Positions 35,580 to 44,250 of a DNA stretch of 64,000 bases are shown here, piece after piece. The stretch spans positions 62,001 to 126,000 of the forward strand of contig NZ_BEWN01000001.1 in assembly GCF_002723955.1 (NCBI RefSeq), in the 5' to 3' direction. Under the pieces are notes generated by a model. That model was not told the origin of the DNA. It searched no databases and worked only from the letters and a program-made list of their open reading frames with translations. A program made the position numbers and the translations under genes. Position 1 is the stretch's first letter; every line of letters starts with the position of its first letter. Source of the stretch: Gluconobacter frateurii (GTDB taxonomy: Bacteria; Pseudomonadota; Alphaproteobacteria; Acetobacterales; Acetobacteraceae).

Positions 35580-36790
35580 GATCGGACACTCCTGTGGGTG
35601 GTGGCGCCAGACTGGAACGCTGCGGCGCGCGCCGAAGATTTACGTTTTCTTCGGGCGATATGGACCGTTCTGCCGCGCCATGCAACGCGTGACCCTCTTG
35701 CACTGCCAACCATGATGGCTGCGGAGAGCCAGTCACGGAGCACCAGAAGAGGAATTGCGGCGGGTAAAGGACACTCCGTCGCGCGGTCGATAATACGGCT
35801 GCCAAGGGCACGAATAGCCCATGTCAGTCCAAGCAGTAGCCAGGTCCACCATGTGTTGGGACGAAAGAGTACGGCTGTGACGGCCCAGAACAGCGGAAGC
35901 TGAATGGAAGACAGGCCGTAGCCGACGGGTTCAACATTTTTGACGGTCCTGCCCCAGCGCAACTCGTGGGAGAGCAGTTCGCTGAGGGTGTGTTCGCCAA
36001 CAGTTGTATGGGTGAGGGACGGAGCAATGGCGATGCCCTGCCCGCGCTGACGGACAAGCTGACCAAGTTCGGCATCGTCTGCAACGTGATCAACCAGAGC
36101 TTCAAGGCCGCCAATTTCTGTCAGGGTCTCGCGTGTCAGGGCCATGGTGGCGCCAAGGCAGTCCTGACGGCCCAACAGGCGTGACATCATTACGCCTGGC
36201 AGAAAATTGTGATTGATCTGGCAGGCGCCGAGTTGCTGAACCAGCGTTCCTCCTGCCGTGCGCCCTGCATAAAGAGTTGTCACAAGGCCGGTTCCCGGCG
36301 TTTCGAGGCTGGTGACGACGTGCTTCAGATAAGTCGGAGCGCAATGAATGTCAGAGTCGGAGATGACCAGAACATCATGCTGCACCTCATCGTACATATT
36401 GATGAGATTGCTGATTTTCCGGTTCGGTCCATGTTCCGCAGCGTTGATGACGATACTGACGGGAACATTCGGGTACCGCTGACGCAGATTTTTTACGACT
36501 GTAAGCGCCGTGTCAGTCTCGTCCTGAACACCGAAGACAATCTGGAAATCTGGGTAATCCTGCGTGAAGACGCTTTCCAGCGCCTCTTTCAGCAGAGGTT
36601 CGTTGCCATGCAGGGGCTTGAGGACCGTGACTGAGGGCCATTGCCTGTCAGACAGGCGGACAGCCCCGTCCTCCCGGCGTTCCCGCTTACGGAAACGCGC
36701 GAGGAGCATCGCGCCTGTCAAGGCCTGGATGTTGCCAGCTATTGAAACAAGACTGCAGAAGCCGGCTGCAATGGAAAGAGGAGATGGCAC
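35576..36790 (-). CDS. hpnI: Hopanoid biosynthesis glycosyltransferase HpnI
   Basis: Membrane GT2-family (GT21-like) glycosyltransferase of 404 residues, which in Burkholderia adds GlcNAc to bacteriohopanetetrol. An N-terminal membrane helix is followed by VTVLKPLHGNEPLLKEALESVFTQDYPDFQIVFGVQDE, the DXD-like VISDSDIHCAP, GLVTTLYAG, the acceptor-loop DDAELGQLV, the QRRW-like HELRWGRTV and C-terminal helices (LPLFWAVTAVLF). It lies 58 nt after hpnM and overlaps hpnJ. The layout matches ceramide-glucosyltransferase-like HpnI. Confidence 0.94.
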   Translation of the reverse strand: MPSPLSIAAGFCSLVSIAGNIQALTGAMLLARFRKRERREDGAVRLSDRQWPSVTVLKPLHGNEPLLKEALESVFTQDYPDFQIVFGVQDETDTALTVVKNLRQRYPNVPVSIVINAAEHGPNRKISNLINMYDEVQHDVLVISDSDIHCAPTYLKHVVTSLETPGTGLVTTLYAGRTAGGTLVQQLGACQINHNFLPGVMMSRLLGRQDCLGATMALTRETLTEIGGLEALVDHVADDAELGQLVRQRGQGIAIAPSLTHTTVGEHTLSELLSHELRWGRTVKNVEPVGYGLSSIQLPLFWAVTAVLFRPNTWWTWLLLGLTWAIRALGSRIIDRATECPLPAAIPLLVLRDWLSAAIMVGSARGSRVAWRGRTVHIARRKRKSSARAAAFQSGATTHRSVRS

Positions 36791-36848
36791 GGCGGTCTTT
36801 TATCTCCCCTTCACGTCAGGAAGGAAGAGTGTTCCTGCCGTACAAGGC

Positions 36849-37502
36849 TCAATCATGCAGGAACTGTGTCGTTTTCCGGTCGAGCAGATCCGCAAGACCG
36901 CTTGCACCGCCCTTGGAGAGTGCACCGCCGAAATCTGCGCGCTGAGCCGCAACCTGGCTGATATGCGCATCAAGCAGAATGTCCGTGACGCGCCAGCCGG
37001 AGGCACCGCTTGTCATGATGTAATCAATGGGCGTGCCGTTATCTGCGCTGGCGCCAATCGTCGTATCTACGATCTGGCCGCCCGTGGGATTGGAGCGTGT
37101 CTGTGGCTTGATGACGAAAACAGCGTTGGCGCCTGGTTTGAAGGATGACGCATATCGCGCAATTGTGAACTGACGGAAAGAACCGAGCAGGCGGGTGCGG
37201 TCATCCGGGCTCAGGCTGTTGTAGCGAACACCCACTGAGCGGCGCAGGATCGCTTCAAGATCAAAGGCCCGGTCGATGGCCGGAGCGATCATTCCTGCAC
37301 GCTGCTGGGCTGTCTTCCCCGTCGTCTGGGCGGATTTCAGCGCGTCATAAAGACCCTGGATTGGAGCAATGGAAGAAGCGGAGTTCTGGGCTTCTGCCGC
37401 GGCAGTCTGAGCGTGTGCTGCTGTCACAGGGGTTCCTGCAAGAAGGCAGGCCGAGAGAAGTGACAGAGTCGCTGTCTGAGCAAATCGGGAATTCATGGTC
37501 AT
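36849..37502 (-). CDS. hpnM: Hopanoid-associated MlaC/Ttg2D-like periplasmic protein HpnM
   Basis: 217-residue exported protein of the MlaC (toluene tolerance, Ttg2D) family found in hopanoid clusters, probably carrying hopanoid or phospholipid across the periplasm. The signal peptide is MTMNSRFAQTATLSLLSACLLAGTPVTAAHA. The MlaC pattern AFDLEAILRRSVGVRYNSLSPDDRTRLLGSFRQFTIARYASSF is followed by GWRVTDILLDAHISQVAAQRADF. A second ATG lies two codons in. It is first gene of the hpnM-I-J-K unit and divergent from hpnH. The RND-type partner HpnN is not in the window. Confidence 0.9.
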   Translation of the reverse strand: MTMNSRFAQTATLSLLSACLLAGTPVTAAHAQTAAAEAQNSASSIAPIQGLYDALKSAQTTGKTAQQRAGMIAPAIDRAFDLEAILRRSVGVRYNSLSPDDRTRLLGSFRQFTIARYASSFKPGANAVFVIKPQTRSNPTGGQIVDTTIGASADNGTPIDYIMTSGASGWRVTDILLDAHISQVAAQRADFGGALSKGGASGLADLLDRKTTQFLHD

Positions 37503-37805
37503 GCTTTCGTCCTCTGAGACGTTTTGTGCAAGAGGTCATGCTCCTGCTGCACGGTAACAACAGCCAGATGCATAAATCGTTCTGTGGTCGAATGGCCACA
37601 TCACTACATACAATTGCAACCAATGACATTGAGGCCCACATGGCAATGAGGCTATAGCCAGTCAATCAAGAGTCCGACGCGCCCTTCCGGTGCCGGTTAC
37701 CCCAGACCGACATTGCCAAGGCCGCACGGGCCTCATTCAGATGTGTAAGGCCCCCGGCGCGCTGTCATGGCGCATTATTCCGGAGGCCAGAACCAGAGGA
37801 TTATA
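37503..37805. promoter_or_regulatory. Divergent hpnM/hpnH intergenic region
   Basis: 303 nt between the divergent hpnM and hpnH starts. It must hold both promoters. It contains AT-rich blocks around 37556-37640 and an RBS AGAGGA at about 37795 for hpnH. No clear palindrome or RNA gene was seen. Confidence 0.5.
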
Positions 37806-39002
37806 ATGGCCGTTCCTTTGATGCAGGCTGTCCGAGTCGGACGGTACGTTGTCAAGCAGCACCTCACGGGCCGCAAGCGATATCCGCTGGTCCTGATGCT
37901 CGAACCGCTGTTCCGCTGCAACCTTGCGTGCGCCGGCTGCGGTAAGATCGACTACCCGGCACAGATCCTGAACCAGCGCATGAGCCTCCAGGAATGCCTG
38001 GATGCCGATACGGAAGCAGGCGCTCCAGTCATTGCCGTTGCGGGTGGTGAACCCCTTCTGCACAAGGAAATGCCGCAGATCATCAAAGGTCTGATTGCGC
38101 GGAAGAAGTACGTCTATCTCTGCACAAACGGTCTTCTCCTTGAGAAGAAGCTTGATGATTACGAGCCCTCCCACTTCTTCTCCTGGGACGTGCATCTGGA
38201 CGGCGACAAGCTGATGCATGACTCGTCCGTCTGTCAGGATGGCGTGTTCGAGAAGGCAACGGCAGCAATCCGGGCCGCCAAGGCTCGTGGCTTCCGCGTT
38301 TCCATCAACTGCACAGTCTTTGACGGCGCAGTTCCTGAGCGTCTGGCTGCGTTCTTTGATGAAGTCATGGCGCTGGGCGTGGATGGCATCATGACGGCTC
38401 CGGGTTATGCCTACGAGCGCGCTCCGGATCAGGCTCACTTCCTGAACCGTCAGAAAACAAAGCAGCTTTTCCGTGACGTCTTCCGTCTGGGTAAGGGCAA
38501 GAAGTGGCGCTTTACGCAGTCGCCGCTGTTCCTGAACTTCCTGGCCGGTAACGAGAACTATCACTGCACGCCTTGGGGTAAGCCCCTCCGTACGGTGTTT
38601 GGCTGGCAGCGCCCCTGCTATTTGCTGGGTGAAGGCTATGCCAAGACCTTCAAGGAGCTGATGGACGATACCGAGTGGGAGAAGTATGGCACTGGCGCAT
38701 ATGAGAAATGCGCTGACTGCATGGTTCACTCGGGTTACGAATCCACTGCCGTGATGGATGCCGTTCGTCGTCCTTGGCACATCGCCAAGGTCGCCTTGTT
38801 CGGCCCGGAAACTGAAAAGCCGATGGTCCCGGAAATCTCGCTCGCCAATCAGCGCCCAGCCGAATACGGCTATGAGGCTCAGGTGGCTCAGCAGATGGAA
38901 AAGATCTCGACAGGTGGAAAGCCTGCCCGTGGGCCTCGTGTACGCGTCAACGGTCGTGCAGCAGCCAATTCTGTTCCAGCAGCTGCGGATGCAGCTGACT
39001 AA
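37806..39002 (+). CDS. hpnH: Adenosyl-hopene transferase HpnH
   Basis: Radical SAM enzyme that joins the 5'-deoxyadenosyl group to diploptene, the first step of the C35 hopanoid side chain. 398 residues. The cluster cysteines 38, 42 and 45 sit in FRCNLACAGCGKIDYP; VAGGEPLLHKEMPQI follows, then YLCTNGLLLEKK and WDVHLDGD. The HpnH-specific C-terminal part has FTQSPLFLNFLAGN and CADCMVHSGYE. The last 50 residues are variable and Ala-rich. AGAGGA precedes the chosen ATG. The next enzyme, HpnG, is not in the window, so the pathway is split across the chromosome. Confidence 0.95.
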   Translation: MAVPLMQAVRVGRYVVKQHLTGRKRYPLVLMLEPLFRCNLACAGCGKIDYPAQILNQRMSLQECLDADTEAGAPVIAVAGGEPLLHKEMPQIIKGLIARKKYVYLCTNGLLLEKKLDDYEPSHFFSWDVHLDGDKLMHDSSVCQDGVFEKATAAIRAAKARGFRVSINCTVFDGAVPERLAAFFDEVMALGVDGIMTAPGYAYERAPDQAHFLNRQKTKQLFRDVFRLGKGKKWRFTQSPLFLNFLAGNENYHCTPWGKPLRTVFGWQRPCYLLGEGYAKTFKELMDDTEWEKYGTGAYEKCADCMVHSGYESTAVMDAVRRPWHIAKVALFGPETEKPMVPEISLANQRPAEYGYEAQVAQQMEKISTGGKPARGPRVRVNGRAAANSVPAAADAAD

Positions 39003-39030
39003 ATCAGCGCTTTCTGATTGAGACAGACAG

Positions 39031-39059
39031 AAAAACCGGTCTTCAGGGCCGGTTTTTTT
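39031..39059 (+). terminator. Intrinsic terminator of hpnH
   Basis: AAAAACCGG / CCGGTTTTT hairpin with a seven-T tail, 28 nt after the hpnH stop. Confidence 0.9.
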
Positions 39060-39144
39060 GTATCCTGCCCTCTGGCTGCGTGAATATCATGGTGTCCGGG
39101 GTCAGTCCTGACTATCATCAGGCTCTCATTACTCTGGCCGGATC

Positions 39145-40437
39145 ATGTTGACCCCCATTTTTGTTATTTGCCTGCTTATTCTCCTGAACGCTGTTTTTGC
39201 CATGGGAGAGCTGGCTCTTATTTCAGCCAAGCGCCCTCGGCTGGAAGTTCTTGTCAAACAGGGCGTGCGCGGCGCGCCAGCAGCCTTACGTCTTGCGGAT
39301 GATCCGCACGCCTTTCTTCCCACTGTTCAGATCGGCATGACGCTGGTCTCGATTCTGGAAGGAACATTTGGCGGTAGCCAGATCGAAGCCAATATCCGGG
39401 AATGGATTGCAACCGTCCCGGCCCTTCACCCTTTTGCGGGTGAACTGTCGATCGTGCTGGTTGTGGCGACTATTACGTTTACCATGCTGGTCTTTGGCGA
39501 GCTCGTCCCCAAGCAGATTGCTCTGCAGCAGCCGGAACTGATTGCCTCACGCCTCTCCTGGCTGCTGGTTGTGGTGGCTCGGGTGGCTCAGCCGGTTGTC
39601 TGGTTGCTGAGCGGCACCTCCTCGCTGGTTTTGCGTCTCCTGCGCGTTGGCCCTCTGACCCGCGCTGCCGTGACAGAAGAAGAACTGCGTGCCGTTCTGG
39701 CGGAAGGTGCCCGCGCTGGTGTGCTGGAAACAGACGAGCAGGCCATGATCGAACGCCTGCTCAGGCTGGCCGACCGTCCCGTGCGCGCTATCATGACGCC
39801 TCGTAACGAACTGTTCTGGGTTGATCGCCATGCCGATCAGGAAACACTGGTGCGCAAGCTCAGGCAGTCATCCTATGCCCGAATTGTGGTGTGCGAAGGG
39901 GATGTCGATCATCCTGTGGGCGTTATTCTCGCAAAAGACATCATGGATCGCCTGCTACTGGGTATGCCGGTGTCCATCGAAGCAGCATTGCGTGACCCCC
40001 CGGTCATTCCAGACAGCCTGAGTGCCCAGGACATGATCGAACGGATGCGGGGCGTGAACCTCGGCATTACGTTCGTATTGGATGAATACGGGTCTTTCGA
40101 AGGAATCGTCACGCCGTCAGATGTGTTCGAAGCCATCGTCGGTGAAGAAAAGACGGAATCCAGTTCTTCTGAGCTTCAAGCCGCTGAGGGCAGCGATGAA
40201 TATGTGTTTGACGGCTTCATGCCCGCTGATGAGCTGCGATCGCGGCTGGATCTTCCGGAACTTCCGGGAGGGGGCAGCTACCATACACTTGGTGGCGTCA
40301 TCCTGGCGTTGCTGAGGCGAGTTCCAGCCAAGGGCGACAAGGTGGCCTTCGAAGGGTGGCTGTTTGAAGTCATGGACATGGAACGGCGCCGTGTCGCGAA
40401 GGTCAAGGTCAGCCGTCAGGTCCTTGCTGAAGACTGA
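39145..40437 (+). CDS. Hemolysin-C/CorC family membrane protein (CNNM-CBS pair)
   Basis: 430 residues. The N-terminal CNNM (DUF21) region has about four hydrophobic segments (IFVICLLILLNAVFAMGELALISAKR, TFTMLVFGELVPKQIAL, then two more). Two CBS domains follow (RAIMTPRNELFWVDRHADQ; IPDSLSAQDMIERMR...GITFVLDEYGSFEGIVTPSDVFEAIVG). The CorC/HlyC C-terminal domain has YVFDGFMPADELRSRLDLP and TLGGVILALLRRVP. Such proteins are linked to Mg2+/Co2+ efflux or tolerance rather than haemolysis. The gene stands alone between hpnH and the convergent flagellar unit. Confidence 0.92.
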   Translation: MLTPIFVICLLILLNAVFAMGELALISAKRPRLEVLVKQGVRGAPAALRLADDPHAFLPTVQIGMTLVSILEGTFGGSQIEANIREWIATVPALHPFAGELSIVLVVATITFTMLVFGELVPKQIALQQPELIASRLSWLLVVVARVAQPVVWLLSGTSSLVLRLLRVGPLTRAAVTEEELRAVLAEGARAGVLETDEQAMIERLLRLADRPVRAIMTPRNELFWVDRHADQETLVRKLRQSSYARIVVCEGDVDHPVGVILAKDIMDRLLLGMPVSIEAALRDPPVIPDSLSAQDMIERMRGVNLGITFVLDEYGSFEGIVTPSDVFEAIVGEEKTESSSSELQAAEGSDEYVFDGFMPADELRSRLDLPELPGGGSYHTLGGVILALLRRVPAKGDKVAFEGWLFEVMDMERRRVAKVKVSRQVLAED

Positions 40438-40446
40438 CCCTCCTGC

Positions 40447-40851
40447 TCAAGCGCGGCTGACAAAAAGCGCCTGCCGCTTGCTGGTGCCCTCTGCATAGTG
40501 GCCTAGGCTGCCGTAACTTTGCGGCGCTTCGGATGGCAATGGGTCTGTCAGCAACTCGATGAGTCGCTTCTGTGTCTTGATGGCACGCTGTAGCAACTCA
40601 CCATTCTGTTTGCTGAGGCCCAGCATCGTTTCCAGAAGAGTGCGATGTTCGGGAGAAATGGACGTATCTGCAAAAACGCACATATCCTGAATGGAAGCCG
40701 CCTCAATAGCTTTTTCCAACTCCAACGCCGCAGTCTGCTTGTCTGATGTCAGCGACAATGCTTCAGGAATGCGGCCTAGGGACAAGGCAGCGTTTTCCGT
40801 TTTTAGAATGGCGACAAGTTTTTCCATGGCATGAATGATGAGAAGCGTCAT
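40447..40851 (-). CDS. Putative FlgN-like flagellar export chaperone
   Basis: 134 residues, predicted almost all helical with heptad-rich segments (AALELEKAIEAAS; HRTLLETMLGLSKQNGELLQRAIKTQKRLIELL). The C-terminal SYGSLGHY...SKRQALFVSRA fits short FlgN proteins, which guard hook-associated proteins FlgK and FlgL before export. It has no catalytic motif. It overlaps the FlgJ-like gene by four bases and follows flgI on the same strand, which is the best evidence. A basal-body accessory protein is an alternative. Confidence 0.65.
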   Translation of the reverse strand: MTLLIIHAMEKLVAILKTENAALSLGRIPEALSLTSDKQTAALELEKAIEAASIQDMCVFADTSISPEHRTLLETMLGLSKQNGELLQRAIKTQKRLIELLTDPLPSEAPQSYGSLGHYAEGTSKRQALFVSRA

Positions 40852-41150
40852 TTCTGCTCCTGCATGGCCAACATTTGCCGATCAATGGCATCTGTCAGGC
40901 CAATGCCACCGTTGTTCTCCATCTGCTTGGCAATCTGCTCTACCATCATGGGACGGAACTGTTTTTCGCCAGCTCCCCCACTGAACATGTTCTGACTGTC
41001 ATCATCGTTCTGAAACATGGGCTGGAGCATCTGATTGATGGTCATGGATTCGAAATCCTGAGCCGCTTTCATGGTTTTTGCGGCATCGGGCGCTGTGTTG
41101 TGCAACGCGTAGCCTTGTGCGGAAGTCGTGACAGATGAAACGGTCATCAA
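40848..41150 (-). CDS. flgJ: Short FlgJ-type rod-binding protein
   Basis: 100-residue rod-binding domain only. The pattern KTMKAAQDFESMTINQMLQPMFQ...MFSGGAGEKQFRPMMVEQIAKQM...GIGLTDAIDRQML is that of the FlgJ N-terminal domain. The muramidase domain found in gammaproteobacterial FlgJ is absent, as is common in alphaproteobacteria, so a separate peptidoglycan hydrolase must cut the wall for the rod. Start and stop overlap flgI and the FlgN-like gene by four bases each (translational coupling). Confidence 0.85.
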   Translation of the reverse strand: MMTVSSVTTSAQGYALHNTAPDAAKTMKAAQDFESMTINQMLQPMFQNDDDSQNMFSGGAGEKQFRPMMVEQIAKQMENNGGIGLTDAIDRQMLAMQEQK

Positions 41151-42277
41151 CGCATCTCCAGTTCTGCCTGCAGGGCACCATCAGCCTTGATGGCCTGCAG
41201 GATGCTGATCATGTCACGCGGTCCTACTCCCAGGGCATTCAGGCCTGAGACCAGCTCCCGTAGTGTTGTTCCTCCGGACATGACAGCCAAATGATTGTTT
41301 TTACCGGTATCAACCTTCACGTTCGTGCGTGGGACTACAGCCGTCTGGCCATTGGAGAATGGTCCGGGTTGTGAAACCTGAGGCGTTTCTGTGATCTGTA
41401 CAGTCAGATTTCCCTGAGCCACGGCGACGGTACTGATGCGCACGTCCGCTCCCATGATGATGGTTCCACTGGCTTCGTCCACAATGACCTTCGCGGGATT
41501 GTCCGGCGTCACCAACAGGTCTCCGATACGCGAAAGCGTGGGTACCGGGTCATGCGTGCTGAGATCCAACAGGACGGTCCGCGGATCTTGGACAACTGCA
41601 ATGGGCCCCAGTGTGCGATTGATTACGGCAGCCATTCTGCTTGCAGTCGTCAGGTCAGGATTGCGCAGACTGAGATGAAGGTTGTGTCGATGGCTCAGAT
41701 CGAACGGCACTTCGCGTTCCACAACGGCACCATTGGCAATATGGCCACTCGTCGGGACATTGCGGGTGATGGAGGCCGCTGCGCCACGGGTACTGAAGGC
41801 ATTGGTTGCCAAACTGCCTTGGGCCACCGCGTAAACCTCTCCGTCTGCAGCCATGAGCGGGGTGACAAGAAGAGTGCCCCCCGTCAGGGACGAGGAGTCA
41901 CCCGCTGCGGACACGGTGACGTCAATCCGGTTTCCGCCATGCGCAAAAGCAGGCAGATCGGCTGTCACCATCACGGCTGCCACGTCATGAGTCTGGAGTT
42001 GGGTTTCCTGATCGCGAATGTTCACACCCAGACGGTTGAGCATCGAAATCAGAGTCTCTCGCGTGAAAATCGAGTTTGTCAGCCTGTCTCCAGTACCGTT
42101 AAGGCCGACAACCAGCCCGTATCCAATCAACTGATTGGTTCGTACGCCTTCCATGTCCGTGATGTCCTTGATGCGGACCGTTGCGGCCAGCGTCAGGGTG
42201 GGGACGAACAGGATCAAAACGCAGAAAAGCGCAGTCAGGCGCCAAAGATGAGGGAAACGAAGCGATAGGACAGACAT
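41147..42277 (-). CDS. flgI: Flagellar P-ring protein FlgI
   Basis: 376-residue periplasmic protein that forms the P-ring around the rod in the peptidoglycan layer. The signal peptide is MSVLSLRFPHLWRLTALFCVLILFVPTLTLAA. Family motifs: VRIKDITDMEGVRTNQLIGYGLVVGLNGTGD, the FTRETLISMLNRLG helix and the C-terminal GVGPRDMISILQAIKADGALQAELEM. It is the first gene of a tight flgI-flgJ-flgN-like unit and shows that the organism, or its ancestor, makes polar or lateral flagella. Confidence 0.96.
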   Translation of the reverse strand: MSVLSLRFPHLWRLTALFCVLILFVPTLTLAATVRIKDITDMEGVRTNQLIGYGLVVGLNGTGDRLTNSIFTRETLISMLNRLGVNIRDQETQLQTHDVAAVMVTADLPAFAHGGNRIDVTVSAAGDSSSLTGGTLLVTPLMAADGEVYAVAQGSLATNAFSTRGAAASITRNVPTSGHIANGAVVEREVPFDLSHRHNLHLSLRNPDLTTASRMAAVINRTLGPIAVVQDPRTVLLDLSTHDPVPTLSRIGDLLVTPDNPAKVIVDEASGTIIMGADVRISTVAVAQGNLTVQITETPQVSQPGPFSNGQTAVVPRTNVKVDTGKNNHLAVMSGGTTLRELVSGLNALGVGPRDMISILQAIKADGALQAELEMR

Positions 42278-42501
42278 GAAAATTCAGTGAAATCCTGACG
42301 GGTGGGGCTGTAACAAAGACCCTTCGCCGCTCAGGATGACGCGCTATCGTAAAGAAACACCTAACACAGGCGCTGAATTCTGCCCTTGGCGCAGAAATCG
42401 AAAAGGATGTTCGGGGTTGGCGAAACGGCTTGTGATGGCTATAAGCCGCGCGTTATCGCCCGCGGCTATCGATCGGACGTTGGCGGACTAGCAGGGATTG
42501 G

Positions 42502-42921
42502 ATGCGCATGATTACGCTGCCGCCGGATTATACCCCTTCCGACGAAGAAGAATTCATGAACCCCCTCCAGGTGGAGTACTTCAGGCAGAAGCTTCTGCGC
42601 TGGCGTGCTGACCTGCTGAAAGAGGCCGACGGCACGCTCGCCAGCCTTTCAGAAGGCGGTATTCATGAATCTGACATTACCGACCGTGCGAGTGTCGAAA
42701 CGGACCGCGCTTTCGAGCTGAGAACCCGTGACCGAGCCCGTAAGCTAATTGCCAAGATCAATATGGCTCTGCAGCGCGTTGAGGACGGAAGCTACGGTTT
42801 CTGCGAAGAAACGGGTGAGCCGATTGGTCTCAAACGTCTGGAAGCACGCCCGATTGCCACGCTTTCCATTGATGCGCAGGAACGCCATGAGCGCATGGAA
42901 AAGGTACATCGCGACGATTAA
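42502..42921 (+). CDS. dksA: RNA polymerase-binding transcription factor DksA (single-Cys, zinc-independent type)
   Basis: 139 residues. DksA enters the secondary channel of RNA polymerase and works with ppGpp in the stringent response. The coiled-coil domain carries the tip DITDRASVETD with the Asp residues, and the globular part is GSYGFCEETGEPIGLKRLEARPIATLSIDAQE. Only one of the four zinc-finger cysteines is kept (Cys in GFC; the others are Thr, Ala and Ser/Ile positions), as in the zinc-independent alphaproteobacterial DksA. The upstream gap of 224 nt holds its promoter. A tRNA gene follows. Confidence 0.93.
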   Translation: MRMITLPPDYTPSDEEEFMNPLQVEYFRQKLLRWRADLLKEADGTLASLSEGGIHESDITDRASVETDRAFELRTRDRARKLIAKINMALQRVEDGSYGFCEETGEPIGLKRLEARPIATLSIDAQERHERMEKVHRDD

Positions 42922-42975
42922 GGGGGTTGCACTTGGCGCGCTGAGAGGATACGAAGCGCGCCAAGGCACCGGTAT

Positions 42976-43050
<75 letters not shown>

Positions 43051-43122
43051 GCCAAATTTCCAAAATTGATTATTAATCGGTCAAAGTCTTCTGGACCAGC
43101 TGGCACAGAAAACTATTTCCTT

Positions 43123-43776
43123 TCACAAACAGACGATGCGTAAGATCGTGTCGATATTGAAGCGGATCCGCTCAGCTTGAGCGGATTCGGACATAAGATC
43201 CCGCTCAAAAATGATCGAACCAGTATACTGGTTGGTGAAGTAGTAATAGCTCACCGCTGCGATGGTGATGTTGAGCTGCACGGGGTCAATCCCGGAGCGA
43301 AAAATCCCTTCAGAGACACCACGTTTCAGGATGGTGTCGACCAGCCCGACGAAGCGCCGACTCACGATCTTCACGGGTTCGGAGGTTTTGAGATGTCGAG
43401 CCTGAGCCAGGTTTTCGCTGTTTACCAGTGAGATGAATTCCGGATTCTGAATGTAATAGTTCCAGGTAAAGCGAACGAGTCTCTCCAGAGCTTCACGCGG
43501 ATCCAGACTGTCCAGTTCCAGCTTTTTTTCGGATTCCCGAATATCGAAATAGGCGTTTTCCAGAACTGTCTGGAAGAGTTTTTCTTTGCTTTCAAAGTAG
43601 TGATAAATCATGCGCTTGTTGGCATTGGCTTCCAGCGCAATGGCATCGACGCGCGCGCCTTCCAGGCCATTACGTGCAAATTCTTTCTTTGCAGCATCAA
43701 GAATACGGCCCTTGGTTGCTTCGGCATCCCGGATCCGGGGGCGGGATGGCTGTGTGTCTGTGGGCTGTGCGCTCAA
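43123..43776 (-). CDS. TetR/AcrR-family transcriptional regulator
   Basis: 217 residues. The N-terminal helix-turn-helix is KGRILDAAKKEFARNGLEGARVDAIALEANANKRMIYHYFESKEKLFQTVL, i.e. TetR_N with the KRMIYHYF recognition helix. The C-terminal ligand domain (ERLVRFTWNYYIQNPEFISLVN) resembles the RutR/TetR_C class. The gene diverges from the sorbosone/sorbose dehydrogenase pair across a 474-nt region that contains an ATCAC-N6-GTGAT dyad. It is the natural candidate repressor of its own gene and of the sugar-oxidation genes; ligand unknown. It is less clear whether it also reads the TAACTAA palindromes further on. Confidence 0.9.
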   Translation of the reverse strand: MSAQPTDTQPSRPRIRDAEATKGRILDAAKKEFARNGLEGARVDAIALEANANKRMIYHYFESKEKLFQTVLENAYFDIRESEKKLELDSLDPREALERLVRFTWNYYIQNPEFISLVNSENLAQARHLKTSEPVKIVSRRFVGLVDTILKRGVSEGIFRSGIDPVQLNITIAAVSYYYFTNQYTGSIIFERDLMSESAQAERIRFNIDTILRIVCL

Positions 43777-43887
43777 CGGAGTGTCTCGCTTTTGCTGGAA
43801 CGGGCCGGAAGTTTTCCCGCTTTATGGCGAGAAATGATCAGACGTCAAAACATCACATAAAAAATCACATAGAAAAGCGATTTATAT

Positions 43888-43903
43888 ATCACTATAACGT
43901 GAT
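43888..43903. promoter_or_regulatory. Candidate operator ATCACTATAACGTGAT
   Basis: Perfect ATCAC/GTGAT half-sites with a 6-nt spacer, extending to a 7-of-8 match on each side, 112 nt upstream of the tetR ATG. Two more direct ATCACATA elements lie just left of it (about 43850-43870). The form fits a TetR-type autoregulatory site. Confidence 0.5.
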
Positions 43904-44144
43904 TTATGAGATTTTCCGTTGTGCGCTACCAAAGTAACCAATCGGTGCAAAAAGGGGGGTGTTTCCCGTCCAGAAGCGAGAAGGAGAAGCTCGGCGGGCA
44001 AGGTTGAAGGAATATTCCAGCGCAGAAGTTTTTCCTGAAACGTTCTGGGTTGAAGGGCTTTCCTTTGGAGAGGACTGTTTCCGGATATCGCCCGTCAATG
44101 AAGCGTCCCTTTTTGAAGCCGTTGGTGTGAAGAACGTTCACGAG

Positions 44145-44167
44145 AATCTTTAGCGTTAAAGATTTTT
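44145..44167 (+). terminator. Terminator-like hairpin in the sndh leader
   Basis: AATCTTTA / TAAAGATT around a GCGT loop, then five Ts, ending 84 nt before the sndh start. The stem is AT-rich and short, so strength is uncertain. It could end an upstream transcript or act as an attenuator. Confidence 0.45.
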
Positions 44168-44250
44168 GATCTGATGACCGTCTTCTCACAGCAGAAACTG
44201 AAACGGCGATGTGCCTGCGCAGTCGCCAGAAAGACAGGGAGAAGCCGTCC

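Larger units (their letters stand above)
43777..44250. promoter_or_regulatory. Long divergent tetR/sndh control region
   Basis: 474 nt without a convincing gene. The half next to tetR is AT-rich with ATCAC elements (listed separately); the half next to sndh is GC-richer and ends with a hairpin plus T-run about 85 nt before the sndh ATG. Small frames at 43959-44153 (+) and 43926-44354 (-) show no similarity or ribosome site that I trust. AGGGAGAAG before 44251 is the sndh RBS. Confidence 0.55.

Noticed and set aside
37737-38780. 347-codon minus-strand frame across hpnH
   Set aside because: hpnH has all radical SAM cysteines; the opposite frame has no domain and would read through the hpnH promoter area.
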